Positions 24,862 to 32,943 of a stretch of DNA of 32,943 nucleotides are shown piece by piece. The notes under the pieces were generated by a model. The model was not told the origin of the DNA and searched no databases. It saw only the letters and a list, made by a program, of their open reading frames with translations. Both the position numbers and the translations under genes were made by a program. Source of the stretch: Arcobacter sp. (GTDB lineage Bacteria > Campylobacterota > Campylobacteria > Campylobacterales > Arcobacteraceae); the NCBI GenBank assembly GCA_002685075.1, contig NYWO01000102.1, positions 1-32,943 on the forward strand, in the 5' to 3' direction. Position 1 is the first letter of the stretch. Every line of letters begins with the position of its first letter.

Positions 24862-24878
24862 GCTTTGCTTATATTAAT
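24852..24878 (+). terminator. Hairpin at the glutamate dehydrogenase stop codon
   Basis: A perfect 11-bp stem (ATTAATATAAG at 24852-24862 with CTTATATTAAT at 24868-24878) and a CTTTG loop. The stop codon is inside the left arm. There is no U-tract right after it, so it may be a stabilising 3' structure rather than a full terminator. Confidence 0.4.
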
Positions 24879-24926
24879 TGATTAAGTAAATATTTGTTAT
24901 ACTTATGAAAAGTAAAAGGATAATTT

Positions 24927-25133
24927 ATGAGTAATTTTAATAATGAACCAAGTAATGATAAAATTGAAGATTATGATGGAAAAGAATCAAATGAAAAAAG
25001 AAATATAGTTAGATTAGTAGTGATTATCTGCTTATTAGTAGGTGGAGTTATTGCATATTTAAAGACTACTTCATTGCCTAGTGATTATATCGGAACGCAA
25101 GAAAATCCAGGAATTAACACAAGTAAGAAATAG
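24927..25133 (+). CDS. Small single-pass membrane protein
   Basis: A 68-residue protein with an AAAAGGA ribosome binding site nine bases before the ATG. The first ~27 residues are hydrophilic and acidic (NNEPSNDKIEDYDGKES). A transmembrane helix follows (about 28-46, VRLVVIICLLVGGVIAYL) and a polar tail outside the cytoplasm by the positive-inside rule. I do not recognise a family. It follows the glutamate dehydrogenase gene by 65 bases and is convergent with the globin gene, sharing a palindromic terminator. Confidence 0.65.
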   Translation: MSNFNNEPSNDKIEDYDGKESNEKRNIVRLVVIICLLVGGVIAYLKTTSLPSDYIGTQENPGINTSKK

Positions 25134-25147
25134 TATATTAAAAACAA

Positions 25148-25167
25148 AGTAAGATTTAAATCTTACT
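25148..25167. terminator. Bidirectional palindromic terminator
   Basis: A perfect 20-bp palindrome (AGTAAGATTT and its complement) between convergent genes. For the minus-strand globin gene it is followed by a U-rich run (TTTGTTTTTAATA), so it works best in that direction; the globin stop codon lies in it. On the plus strand the following bases are less U-rich. Confidence 0.7.
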
Positions 25168-25594
25168 CTGTTGTGTTCATCATCCAAATTGAGAATACAT
25201 CTAAATAATTCCAAAAAGATTTTTTTAAATCTTCTGGCATATCTAGAGGTTTTAAAATCATAATATAAGATTCTAACCAAACTCTTCGAGCTTCTTGAGT
25301 AATAGCAAATGGTGCATGCCGTGCAGCCATCATAGGTTTACCCCTATTTTGATCAAAATGTCGCTCACCTCCACAAATTTGAATAAAGAAATCAGCAGAA
25401 TGTTTTTTCGCTAATTCAAATCCTTGTTCTGATGGTGGAAATAAGCCTCTGATATTACTTTGTTTTAATAAATCATAGTGATCCGAAATAAGTTTTCTCA
25501 TCCCATCTTCACCTAAAAAATCTAGTACCCTTGGATCTGGTTTTACAACTGGTGGTCTAGTTCCTACTTGACCTTCTGTTATATTAAATTCCAT
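25163..25594 (-). CDS. Truncated haemoglobin, group II-like
   Basis: A 143-residue 2-on-2 globin. The C-terminal half has the family pattern ICGGERHFDQNRGKPMMAARHAPFAI, in which the H of RHAPF is the proximal haem ligand, followed by RRVWLESY, whose W fits group II. It has about 20 extra N-terminal residues (EFNITEGQVGTRPPVVKPDP), a proline-rich extension seen in some proteobacterial members. Such globins bind oxygen or nitric oxide; Campylobacter relatives help with nitrosative stress or oxygen handling. An AAAGG ribosome binding site precedes the ATG. Monocistronic. The 148-base gap to the next gene holds both divergent promoters, with TATGAT and TATATT-like -10 candidates near 25706-25722. 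Confidence 0.88.
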   Translation of the reverse strand: MEFNITEGQVGTRPPVVKPDPRVLDFLGEDGMRKLISDHYDLLKQSNIRGLFPPSEQGFELAKKHSADFFIQICGGERHFDQNRGKPMMAARHAPFAITQEARRVWLESYIMILKPLDMPEDLKKSFWNYLDVFSIWMMNTTE

Positions 25595-25742
25595 ATTATT
25601 AACCTTTTTATATATAAATTATGTGTATTTTATGTGCAAATTTTTGCAAACTAATAATACTATATCTATTCTAAATTCTAATAGAAAATTATATTTATTA
25701 AAAATATGATAAAATATTATATATTAAAAAATTTGGAAATAA

Positions 25743-26363
25743 ATGGCAGTTAATACTAAAAAAATTGTAGAATGTTATAGCTGTGGATTATTTGTAAATA
25801 AAGATTCCTTAAGTAACTTATCTAGTAAAGAATCAAAATCAAAAATATTAAAATGCCCAAGATGCAATAGCAAGATAATATATAAAGAAATACATAGTAT
25901 AGATTCTTTATATTATGCAATATCTTCTTTACTACTTTTTACTATATTAAATATATATCCTTTGATATCTTTATCTTTGGGTGTTACACAACTTCAAGCT
26001 ACCCTTATAGGTACAGTTTCAATTCTTTTAGAACAAGGTTTTTTCTTTGTAGCCTTAGTCGTATTTTTTACAATTATAATTGCTCCAATATTTAATTCAC
26101 TTATTATCATTATATTTTTTATTCAAAAGTATACAAATTTGAAATTTCTAACAAATACGCTTCTTCATGATAGTTTCTATTTTTTTAAACATTGGGGATT
26201 TATTGAAGTATTTATTATAAGTATAATTGTTACATATATCAAGCTTATTGGAATGGTATCATCAACAAAATTTGATATTGGCTTTTATGTAATGTTATTA
26301 TATATACTCTGTTTGTATATGTCAAATAGAAAATTTTCTGGAAAAGAAGTGTTTGGTGATTAG
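25743..26363 (+). CDS. letA: PqiA/LetA-like membrane protein, first half
   Basis: A 206-residue inner-membrane protein with an N-terminal zinc-ribbon of two CxxC pairs (C11/C14 in CYSCG and C38/C41 in CPRCN) and about four hydrophobic helices. This is one PqiA domain. In E. coli, LetA (YebS) and PqiA carry two such domains in a single chain of about 420 residues; here the second is a separate gene starting at the next base. The partner gene at 26938 is a seven-domain MCE protein, so the pair corresponds to LetA of a lipid-transport system. The ribosome binding site (TTGGAAAT) is weak. Confidence 0.85.
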   Translation: MAVNTKKIVECYSCGLFVNKDSLSNLSSKESKSKILKCPRCNSKIIYKEIHSIDSLYYAISSLLLFTILNIYPLISLSLGVTQLQATLIGTVSILLEQGFFFVALVVFFTIIIAPIFNSLIIIIFFIQKYTNLKFLTNTLLHDSFYFFKHWGFIEVFIISIIVTYIKLIGMVSSTKFDIGFYVMLLYILCLYMSNRKFSGKEVFGD

Positions 26364-26945
26364 ATGTTATTAATTTCATGTAAAAACTGTCATAAGGTTT
26401 ATGAAAAAGAAAATTATGATGAGTTTGTATGTACCCAGTGTAAACATAAAGTACAAAAAAGAGTAAAAAACTCATTACAAGTGTCTCTTGCTTTGACAAT
26501 TTGTGCAATACTTTTATATATACCAGCAATGCTTTACCCTATGATGGAGATTACTAAACTAGGAATTAAAACACAAAGTACGATATTAGAAGGGATTATT
26601 AGTTTTTTAGAATATGAAAACTATTTTATTGCTTTTGTCATTTTTACAGCAAGTGTTATAATACCTTTGATAAAATTATTGGGCTTATTATTGATTTTTA
26701 TTTCATTAAAAATAGATATTAAGTTGAGAAATAAAAATAAAAATAGAATATTTAAATTTATACATTTAATTGGAAAGTGGTCTATGATTGATATATATGT
26801 AGTTGCTATTTTAGCATCAGTTATTCAAATGGGTGAACTTTTTAATATAAAAGGTGGTTTAGCAGCAACATCTTTTGCACTAGTTGTAATACTAACTATG
26901 ATAGCTGCAAATAGATTCGATACAAGGATTATTTGGGATGATTGA
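26364..26945 (+). CDS. letA: PqiA/LetA-like membrane protein, second half
   Basis: A 193-residue PqiA-domain protein. It again has two CxxC pairs at the N-terminus (C6/C9 CKNC and C23/C26 CTQC) followed by about four transmembrane helices (LALTICAILLYIPAMLYPMMEI, ASVIIPLIKLLGLLLIFI-type segments, and the late TSFALVVILTMIAANRFDTR). The ATG follows the upstream stop codon directly, and its end overlaps the MCE gene by eight bases. The two LetA halves together have the length of one E. coli LetA (399 residues), and translational coupling would give equal amounts. Confidence 0.85.
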   Translation: MLLISCKNCHKVYEKENYDEFVCTQCKHKVQKRVKNSLQVSLALTICAILLYIPAMLYPMMEITKLGIKTQSTILEGIISFLEYENYFIAFVIFTASVIIPLIKLLGLLLIFISLKIDIKLRNKNKNRIFKFIHLIGKWSMIDIYVVAILASVIQMGELFNIKGGLAATSFALVVILTMIAANRFDTRIIWDD

Positions 26946-29601
26946 GAATAAACAAATAGAGCAAAAAGAAGATCTTGTCTATAAAGTAAAAGAGAAGGAG
27001 CAAAAAGCAGTCTCTTTCATTTGGATTTTACCCATTATAATTCTTTGTATTTTAGCTTGGATTTCATATGAATCATATATGAAAAAAGGTGTAAATATTA
27101 CTGTTGTTTTTAAAAATGCAGAAGGTCTTAAAGAGGGTGCAACAACACTTGAATATAAAGGTTTACAATTAGGAAAAGTTACTAAAATAAACATACATGA
27201 TGATTTAAAAAATGTAAAAGTTAATATTTTAGTGAAAAGTGATGCGGCTAAATATGTAGCGAGTGAAGGTTCTAAGTTTTGGATTAAAAGACCTACTATT
27301 TCACTTACTAAAGTATCAGGGTTAAGTACACTAATTGATGGTTTTAAAATAGAAATATCTCCAAAGTTTATGAATGAAAATGATTCTGAAGAGATAAAAG
27401 AGAAATATGATTTTATAGGACTTGACAGTAGACCTGATGATGAATTAATAAGTAATGGATATTATGTTTCTTTAATTGCAAATGATAAAGATAGTATTGA
27501 AATAGGAACACCAATTTTTTATAATAAATATCAAATAGGTGAAATTGTATCAAAAGATTTTAAATTTGAAAATGTGTTCTTAAAAGCATATATTTATGAT
27601 AAATACAACTACTTAGTAAATAAAAGTTCAAAGTTTATGTTAAATGAGGCTTTAAATGTTAGTTATGGTCCAAGTGGTCTTAATATAGAAGTAGGCTCTT
27701 TATACTCAGCACTTGTAGGTGGAGTAACTGTAATAACATCTAAAAGAGATGCTAAGAAAATTCAAAAAGATGAGGTATATACTTTATATTCAGGAAAGGA
27801 TTCATTTGAGCAAAAAGAGTATATTCATATTAAATTTTCTAGTATTGAAGGATTAGATGAAAACACTCCAATTATTTATAAAGGTTTTACAATAGGAAAG
27901 ATTACAGACCTAACTTTAAATGATAATGATATTACATCAAAAGCTTTTATTTATAAAAAATATAAATACTTACTTACTTCAAATACAGAATTTTTTATAC
28001 AAGCACCTGAGTTTAGTTTGGAAGGTGTTAAAAACTTAGGGAACATTATAAAAGGAAACTATATCTCTTTGAATTATAAAGAAGGTGAGGCTTCCAAGAT
28101 ATTTGTTGCAAAGAATTTTAATGAAAATAAAAATTATGATTCATCATTGATTTATACATTACAAACTGATAATTTAAACTCTATTACAAAAAGATCAAAA
28201 ATCTACTTTAAAAATATTGAAGTAGGAGAGGTTATTGATTATTCATTAGCAAATGATTTTAGAAAAATAAATATAAAGATACTTATAAAGCAAGAGTATA
28301 AAAAACTTATTCATAATCATACTCTTTTTTATGATATGAGTTCAAAACTTTTAGAGCTAAAAGATTTTAATCTTGATATTAATTATAAAGGGATTAAACC
28401 TCTTTTAAATGGTGCTATTGCTATTTCTGAACTAAGACGTGACAAAAAACAAACTAAAAAAAGTTTTAAATTGTATGAAAGCTATAGTGATATAGAAAAG
28501 CTAAAAAGATTACATAATGATGGATTTACTATAAATGCATATTTTAACAATGATTTTAAAATTAAAAAAGATATGGCAGTAGTTTATAAAAACCAAGAAA
28601 TAGGCTTTGTAAAAGAAATAAATTTTAATAGTAAAGAATCAAAGGCCAAACTATTTATCTATAAAGAGTATAAAAAATACATAAATAAAACAAGCAGATT
28701 TTATAAACAAGGTGTTTTGGATATAAAAGCTTCTTTAAACGGAATTTTATTGAATATGGATAATTATACTTCATTATTAGAAGGTTCGATTGTTTTAGAA
28801 AACAATACAAATATGTTATATGAAAAACATCATATCTTTGCCTCAAAAGATGAGATGAAAGATTCATCAAATAGTATTATTATTGTTTTTGATGATGTTG
28901 AGGGTATTCATGAACAGTTTTCTCAACTTACATATAAAGGTGTAAAAGTAGGGAAAGTCACTAATGTTTCACTTAATTCAAAGCAAGAAGTTGTAGTTAG
29001 AGCACAGATTTTTGATGATTATGATTCTTTTACAAAAGAGGGTACAGTTTTTTATTTAAAGAAACCAAAAATTTCATTACAAGAGGTGTCAAATATTGGT
29101 TCAACGGTTATGGCTGTAAATATTGGTGTTATAAAAAGTAAAAAAGCAAAATATCAAACAAAATTTAAAGGCTTTGATACTCTTCCTTCTCTTGATAAAT
29201 CATACCATGGAACAATATTCAAAGTTTATACTACTAATGCTTCAAGTGCAAATGTAGATTCTCCAATATATTATAAAAATGTTCAAATAGGAAAAATCAA
29301 TAATATTGACCTTTCAGAAGATGCAAGTACAGTTATTATGGATTGTTTGATATATGAAAAATATACTAAATTTATTAGAACTAATTCAGTATTTTATGAC
29401 ATAAGTGGTTTTAATATGAAATTCTCAATATTTTCAGGTTCAAAAGTAGAATCAAATACTTTTACAAGTATTTTAAAAGGTGGTTTAATGGTAGTTACAC
29501 CTTATGAATATAACAGGCCCGCAAATACTAAAGATAAGTTTATATTAAAAGAAGAGTTAAGAGAGGATTGGAAGAGTATAAGTCCTAGTATAAAGTATTA
29601 G
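26938..29601 (+). CDS. letB: LetB-like protein with seven MCE domains
   Basis: An 887-residue protein anchored by one N-terminal helix (about 25-44), with the rest periplasmic. Seven MCE (MlaD) repeats can be counted, each opening with a strand and an L/I-x-Y-K-x-x-x-x-G-K/E motif: near residues 52, 173, 294, 403, 529, 645 and 758 (e.g. LEYKGLQLGKV, IIYKGFTIGKI, LTYKGVKVGKV, IYYKNVQIGKI). Seven repeats and this length match LetB (YebT, about 877 residues), which forms a hydrophobic tube across the periplasm for lipid movement, rather than three-repeat PqiB. No PqiC-like lipoprotein gene follows. It closes the three-gene operon, ahead of a clear terminator. Confidence 0.9.
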   Translation: MIENKQIEQKEDLVYKVKEKEQKAVSFIWILPIIILCILAWISYESYMKKGVNITVVFKNAEGLKEGATTLEYKGLQLGKVTKINIHDDLKNVKVNILVKSDAAKYVASEGSKFWIKRPTISLTKVSGLSTLIDGFKIEISPKFMNENDSEEIKEKYDFIGLDSRPDDELISNGYYVSLIANDKDSIEIGTPIFYNKYQIGEIVSKDFKFENVFLKAYIYDKYNYLVNKSSKFMLNEALNVSYGPSGLNIEVGSLYSALVGGVTVITSKRDAKKIQKDEVYTLYSGKDSFEQKEYIHIKFSSIEGLDENTPIIYKGFTIGKITDLTLNDNDITSKAFIYKKYKYLLTSNTEFFIQAPEFSLEGVKNLGNIIKGNYISLNYKEGEASKIFVAKNFNENKNYDSSLIYTLQTDNLNSITKRSKIYFKNIEVGEVIDYSLANDFRKINIKILIKQEYKKLIHNHTLFYDMSSKLLELKDFNLDINYKGIKPLLNGAIAISELRRDKKQTKKSFKLYESYSDIEKLKRLHNDGFTINAYFNNDFKIKKDMAVVYKNQEIGFVKEINFNSKESKAKLFIYKEYKKYINKTSRFYKQGVLDIKASLNGILLNMDNYTSLLEGSIVLENNTNMLYEKHHIFASKDEMKDSSNSIIIVFDDVEGIHEQFSQLTYKGVKVGKVTNVSLNSKQEVVVRAQIFDDYDSFTKEGTVFYLKKPKISLQEVSNIGSTVMAVNIGVIKSKKAKYQTKFKGFDTLPSLDKSYHGTIFKVYTTNASSANVDSPIYYKNVQIGKINNIDLSEDASTVIMDCLIYEKYTKFIRTNSVFYDISGFNMKFSIFSGSKVESNTFTSILKGGLMVVTPYEYNRPANTKDKFILKEELREDWKSISPSIKY

Positions 29602-29609
29602 TTTAAAAT

Positions 29610-29640
29610 AAGAAGAAAGATTTAATTTATCTTTCTTCTT
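29610..29640. terminator. Bidirectional terminator after the LetAB operon
   Basis: A perfect 12-bp stem (AAGAAGAAAGAT at 29610-29621 with ATCTTTCTTCTT at 29629-29640), 7-base loop and T-rich flanks on both strands. It ends the letB transcript. It also lies at the 3' end of the convergent small HTH gene, whose stop codon is in the right arm. Confidence 0.85.
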
Positions 29641-29824
29641 TTCTCTTATTTAAAGATTGAGCAATCTCTTTTAGTTCCGTTATATTCTCTTCAGCTTTTT
29701 TTATTGTTTCTTCTATCGCAAAACCTTGCATAATTATTTTATATAAATTCGGTTTATTCTTTCTCCAATTTCTTATTGTTTTAACATCAACATCTAAAAA
29801 ACCTGCCATATCCCTTTGTGTCAT
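29627..29824 (-). CDS. Small helix-turn-helix protein
   Basis: A 65-residue protein beginning MTQRDMAGFLDVDVKTIRNW, which fits a helix-turn-helix of the Xre/MerR-like type: Q-R-D-M-A-x-F-L-D-V as helix 2 and V-K-T-I-R-N-W as the recognition helix. A lysine/glutamate-rich helix follows (EETIKKAEENITELKEIAQ), possibly for dimerisation. An AAAAAGG ribosome binding site is seven bases before the ATG. It is divergent from the large helicase gene and probably controls the intergenic region, which has two AGG...CCC repeats. Such small regulators commonly guard defence or restriction genes (inference). No toxin partner is adjacent. Confidence 0.65.
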   Translation of the reverse strand: MTQRDMAGFLDVDVKTIRNWRKNKPNLYKIIMQGFAIEETIKKAEENITELKEIAQSLNKRKEER

Positions 29825-29875
29825 TTTATACCTTTTTATTAGTAAAAGTACAAGAGATTCTTTTATTTTCTAACA

Positions 29876-29951
29876 AGGTATAAGTTACCCTTTATATTAA
29901 TATTTAAAGGAAAATAATACCTGTTTAATAATTTATAGGGTAATATATCCC
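29876..29951. promoter_or_regulatory. Repeats in the HTH/helicase divergent region
   Basis: Two similar 15-mers, AGGTATAAGTTACCC (29876-29890) and AGGGTAATATATCCC (29937-29951), start 61 bases apart, about six helical turns. Between them CCTTTA (29889-29894) and TAAAGG (29905-29910) form an inverted repeat. These are candidate operator sites for the small HTH protein. The 156-base gap holds no further ORF. Confidence 0.4.
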
Positions 29952-29980
29952 TTAAAAAATTAAATTTAAGAGAAAATGAT

Positions 29981-32943
29981 TTGATAAAAACTTTCGATAA
30001 TAAAATAAATATTGTAGGCGATGATTTAAAAAGTACTATTAGTAAAAGTTCTAAAATAGCAGTAGCTTCATCACTTTTCTCTATTTATGGATTTGAAAGT
30101 TTAAAAAAAGAGTTAAGCAAGATTGAAAATCTCCGTTTTATATTTACTGATCCTACTTTTATAAAAACAGATAATGAAAATAAAAAAAGCAAGTACTTCA
30201 CTATAAATCAAGCAAATATAGAAAAATCAATAAGTGGAACTTCATTTGAAATAAATCTAAAAAATGAACTAAAAGGTAAAACAATAGCCAAAGAGTGTAG
30301 GGCTTGGTGTGAACAAAAAGTACAATTCAAATCAAACCGTGGAAATAATTCGATTCAATCTATGTTAATAGTAGACAATGAAGAAGATAAATCCACATAT
30401 CTTGGAATGAATGAGTTTAGTAGTGCAGGATTTGGCTATAAAAAAGATGATTCAGCGCTAAGACTTATAAATAAAATTGAAGACGATAACACTACAAAAG
30501 AGTTTCTAAAAAATTTTGATAGTGTTTGGAATGATGAAAATATATTAAAAGATATTACTCCAGAAGTAATAGCTTATATTGACAATCTTTATAAAGAGAA
30601 TTCTCCTGAGTTTATTTATTATCTTATTTTATATCATATTTTTGATGAGTTTTTAGAAGATTTAAGTGAAGATGAACTTGCAAATGAAAAGACAGGTTTT
30701 AGAGATAGTGTAATATGGAATAAACTTTATGATTTTCAAAAAGATGCAGTTTTAACTCTTATAAATAAGCTTGAACGATATAACGGTTGTATTTTAGCTG
30801 ATTCAGTAGGACTTGGTAAAACTTTTACAGCTCTTGGAGTAATAAAATATTATCAAGAAAGAAATAAATCTATTTTAGTACTTTGCCCAAAAAAATTAGG
30901 TGATAACTGGAAAACATTTTTACATAATTATGAAGACAATCCACTCTTACTTGATAGATTAAATTACGATGTACTTTATCACACAGATATTTTAAGAGAA
31001 AAAGGTTTTTCAAATGGTGTTGATTTATCAAGAATTAACTGGTCGAACTATGATTTAATAGTAATAGATGAATCCCATAATTTTAGAAATAACGATGCAA
31101 GAAAAGAGAAAACCACAAGATACCAAAAACTTCTAAATACTATAAAAACAGGTGTAAAAACAAAACTTTTAATGCTAAGTGCAACACCTGTAAATAATCG
31201 TTTTAAAGATTTAAAAAACCAATTGGCTCTAGCTTACGAAGGTCAAACAAATATAAAAAATGAAAAACTAAATGTATCAAACTCCATAGATGCAATCTTA
31301 CGAAAAGCCCAACTTACTTTTAACAATTGGTCAAAATTACCAAGTGAAGAAAGAAACACAAAAAAACTACTTGATGAACTAAACCAAAATTTTGATTTTT
31401 TTAAACTTCTTGATAGTGTTACAATTGCACGAAGTAGAAAACATATAGAAAAATATTATGACATGGAAAAAATAGGAAAATTTCCCACAAGATTAGAACC
31501 TCAAACTTTAAGATGTGATATTACAACTCTTGAAAATGTTATGAAAATAGATGAAATATACAAAAAATTATCTACTTTTAATATGGGTGTTTACACTCCT
31601 TTTAATTATATCTTAGAATCCAAAGAAGGTTTTTATAGTAAGTTATATGATGATAAGACAAATAATAATGCAACATTAAAGCAAAAAAATAGAGAAAACA
31701 ATCTAAAGATTTTAATGCGTGTAAACTTTCTAAAAAGACTTGAAAGTTCTGTTGATAGCTTTAGAATTACTTTAGATAACTTTGCATCAAATATTAAAAA
31801 TATTTTAGAAAAAATAGAAGAGTTTGAGAATGGATTTGAAAACTCTATTGATGATGAGAATAGTATTGAAATTGAAGATATGGAAAATGAACAGTGGCTT
31901 GATGATGAATTTAGCATAGGTAAAAAAGTAAAAATAAATCTATGTGATATGAACACAACAGGATGGAAGCAAGACTTAGAAGAAGATTTACAAACAGCTT
32001 TATATCTTTTAGCAGATATGAAAAAAGTAGATTTTAAAAATGATACAAAACTAAATATTTTAAAATCAAAAATCATAGAAAAAATAGAAAATCCAATCAA
32101 TAACAATTATCATAATACACAAGAAAATAAAGCCAATAAAAAAATCATAATCTTTACAGCTTTTGCAGATACGGCAAACTATTTGTATGAGCAACTAAAA
32201 GATTTTAATTTATCTTTAAATCTTCAAACAGCAAAAATCACAGGAAGTGGTGCAAATAAATCTACATTAAATATTCACAATGAATTTAACAATATACTTT
32301 GTCATTTTTCACCTCTTTCAAAAAACAAAAAACTAAAAGAAAAAGAGCTAGATATTTTAATAGCAACTGATTGTATAAGTGAAGGACAGAACTTACAAGA
32401 TTGTGACACGCTTATAAATTATGATATTCACTGGAATCCAGTAAGAATAATTCAGCGATTTGGTAGAGTTGATAGAATTGGAAGTAAAAATGAGTTTATT
32501 CAACTAATTAATTTTTGGCCACAAATAAGTCTAGATGAGTATATAAATCTAAAAACTAGAGTTGAAACTCGTATGTTTATGGTCGATACAACAGCAACAG
32601 GAGAAGACAATGTTTTAACAAATAAATCTTCACAAATGGACTTTAGAAAACAACAGCTTCAAAAACTACAAAATGAAGTAGTAGATATTGAAGATATGGA
32701 TAGTTCTATTTCTATTACTGATTTAGGATTAAATGACTTTCGTATGGATTTAATAAACTTTTTGCAAACAAAAGGCGATATAAAAGATGTAAGTTGCGGT
32801 ATGCACACAGTATGTAAAAAAGATATAAGTAAAAACATAGAAGAGGGCGTGATATTTGTACTAAAAAATATAAATAGTGATGTAAATATTGACAATATAA
32901 ATCAACTTCATCCTTTTTATTTAGTTTATATTTCACAAGATGG
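29981..32943 (+). CDS. PLD-like / SNF2-family helicase, 3' end cut off
   Basis: The frame is open from 29939 to the window edge (987 codons from the TTG at 29981, with no stop), so the C-terminus is missing. The first usable start is TTG with a weak AAGAG ribosome binding site nine bases upstream; the frame has no ATG before 30362. The N-terminal ~230 residues follow the phospholipase-D-like pattern that often precedes such helicases (KIAVASSLFSIYGFESLKKEL, YLGMNEFSSAGFG, SVWNDENILKDI), but the catalytic H-x-K is replaced by QKVQFK. Helicase motifs are intact: Walker A DSVGLGKT (274-281), DESH (363-366), SAT (400-402), EGQNLQDCD, and motif VI QRFGRVDRIG (from 825). It is an ATP-dependent DNA translocase. 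In related bacteria, as I recall it, this gene leads a cluster with a DUF4391 protein, a DNA methyltransferase and a type III-like restriction helicase. Those would lie beyond the window. Confidence 0.88.
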   Translation, partial: MIKTFDNKINIVGDDLKSTISKSSKIAVASSLFSIYGFESLKKELSKIENLRFIFTDPTFIKTDNENKKSKYFTINQANIEKSISGTSFEINLKNELKGKTIAKECRAWCEQKVQFKSNRGNNSIQSMLIVDNEEDKSTYLGMNEFSSAGFGYKKDDSALRLINKIEDDNTTKEFLKNFDSVWNDENILKDITPEVIAYIDNLYKENSPEFIYYLILYHIFDEFLEDLSEDELANEKTGFRDSVIWNKLYDFQKDAVLTLINKLERYNGCILADSVGLGKTFTALGVIKYYQERNKSILVLCPKKLGDNWKTFLHNYEDNPLLLDRLNYDVLYHTDILREKGFSNGVDLSRINWSNYDLIVIDESHNFRNNDARKEKTTRYQKLLNTIKTGVKTKLLMLSATPVNNRFKDLKNQLALAYEGQTNIKNEKLNVSNSIDAILRKAQLTFNNWSKLPSEERNTKKLLDELNQNFDFFKLLDSVTIARSRKHIEKYYDMEKIGKFPTRLEPQTLRCDITTLENVMKIDEIYKKLSTFNMGVYTPFNYILESKEGFYSKLYDDKTNNNATLKQKNRENNLKILMRVNFLKRLESSVDSFRITLDNFASNIKNILEKIEEFENGFENSIDDENSIEIEDMENEQWLDDEFSIGKKVKINLCDMNTTGWKQDLEEDLQTALYLLADMKKVDFKNDTKLNILKSKIIEKIENPINNNYHNTQENKANKKIIIFTAFADTANYLYEQLKDFNLSLNLQTAKITGSGANKSTLNIHNEFNNILCHFSPLSKNKKLKEKELDILIATDCISEGQNLQDCDTLINYDIHWNPVRIIQRFGRVDRIGSKNEFIQLINFWPQISLDEYINLKTRVETRMFMVDTTATGEDNVLTNKSSQMDFRKQQLQKLQNEVVDIEDMDSSISITDLGLNDFRMDLINFLQTKGDIKDVSCGMHTVCKKDISKNIEEGVIFVLKNINSDVNIDNINQLHPFYLVYISQD

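Noticed and set aside
29627-29824. Toxin-antitoxin pair
   Set aside because: The HTH protein could be an antitoxin, but no small toxin-like ORF lies next to it; the neighbours are letB and the helicase.
31633-32106. Minus-strand 157-codon ORF, and smaller ones at 32659-32936
   Set aside because: They are antisense to the open helicase frame, which carries all helicase motifs; their serine/phenylalanine-rich composition is the usual mirror of lysine/glutamate-rich coding DNA.
1-32943. tRNA, rRNA, CRISPR or insertion sequence
   Set aside because: No cloverleaf-like CCA-ended sequence, regular spacer-repeat pattern, transposase motif or terminal inverted repeats with target duplications were seen by eye.

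Overview
The window comes from an AT-rich bacterial chromosome and looks like a member of the Arcobacter group (Campylobacterota). The inference rests on the codon usage and on characteristic neighbours: a DUF4492 gene in front of cydAB, a DUF134/NifX-type regulator, a large NAD-glutamate dehydrogenase, a group II-like truncated globin and several REC/EAL/HD-GYP signalling proteins. No rRNA, tRNA, CRISPR array or insertion sequence is visible.

Layout. (1) 1-990: the 5' end of an unknown minus-strand gene, a ferritin gene, and a tiny self-contained plus-strand unit (promoter, 27-codon ORF, hairpin terminator). (2) 986-6796, minus strand: a tightly coupled four-gene operon encoding an EAL response regulator, a YfiR-like periplasmic protein, a HAMP histidine kinase and a TonB-dependent receptor. 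A perfect inverted repeat overlaps its promoter. (3) 7055-13464, plus strand: manganese-dependent pyrophosphatase with a strong terminator, then a cobalamin riboswitch driving a CobN-like chelatase with a signal peptide and a C-terminal membrane anchor, an ExbB/MotA-like protein and a DUF2149 protein that looks ExbD-like. (4) 13486-14697, minus strand: a tandem HD/HD-GYP protein. (5) 14816-18877: a divergently transcribed DUF134-NifX regulator and the operon DUF4492-cydA-cydB-small membrane protein-NifX-like protein, separated by a 15-bp perfect inverted repeat that overlaps a near-consensus promoter. (6) 18955-25594: Fe superoxide dismutase, a DUF1566 exported protein, YbaK deacylase, an AlkD-like HEAT protein, NAD-glutamate dehydrogenase, a small membrane protein and a truncated globin. 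(7) 25743-29601: a LetAB-type lipid transport operon with LetA split into two ORFs and a seven-MCE LetB. (8) 29627-32943: a small HTH protein divergent from a large PLD-like/SNF2 helicase gene cut by the window edge. It is probably the first gene of a defence or restriction island.

Themes: iron, oxygen and oxidative stress (ferritin, bd oxidase, SodB, globin); envelope transport powered or organised by multi-protein machines (TonB receptor, CobN/ExbB/DUF2149, LetAB); and c-di-GMP turnover (EAL and HD-GYP proteins, with no intact diguanylate cyclase in the window). The best candidates for something under-described are the riboswitch-controlled, membrane-anchored CobN/ExbB/ExbD-like machine, the receptor-YfiR-kinase-EAL operon, the DUF134 operator at the cyd operon, the small ORFs at 871 and 18402, and the helicase at the right edge.
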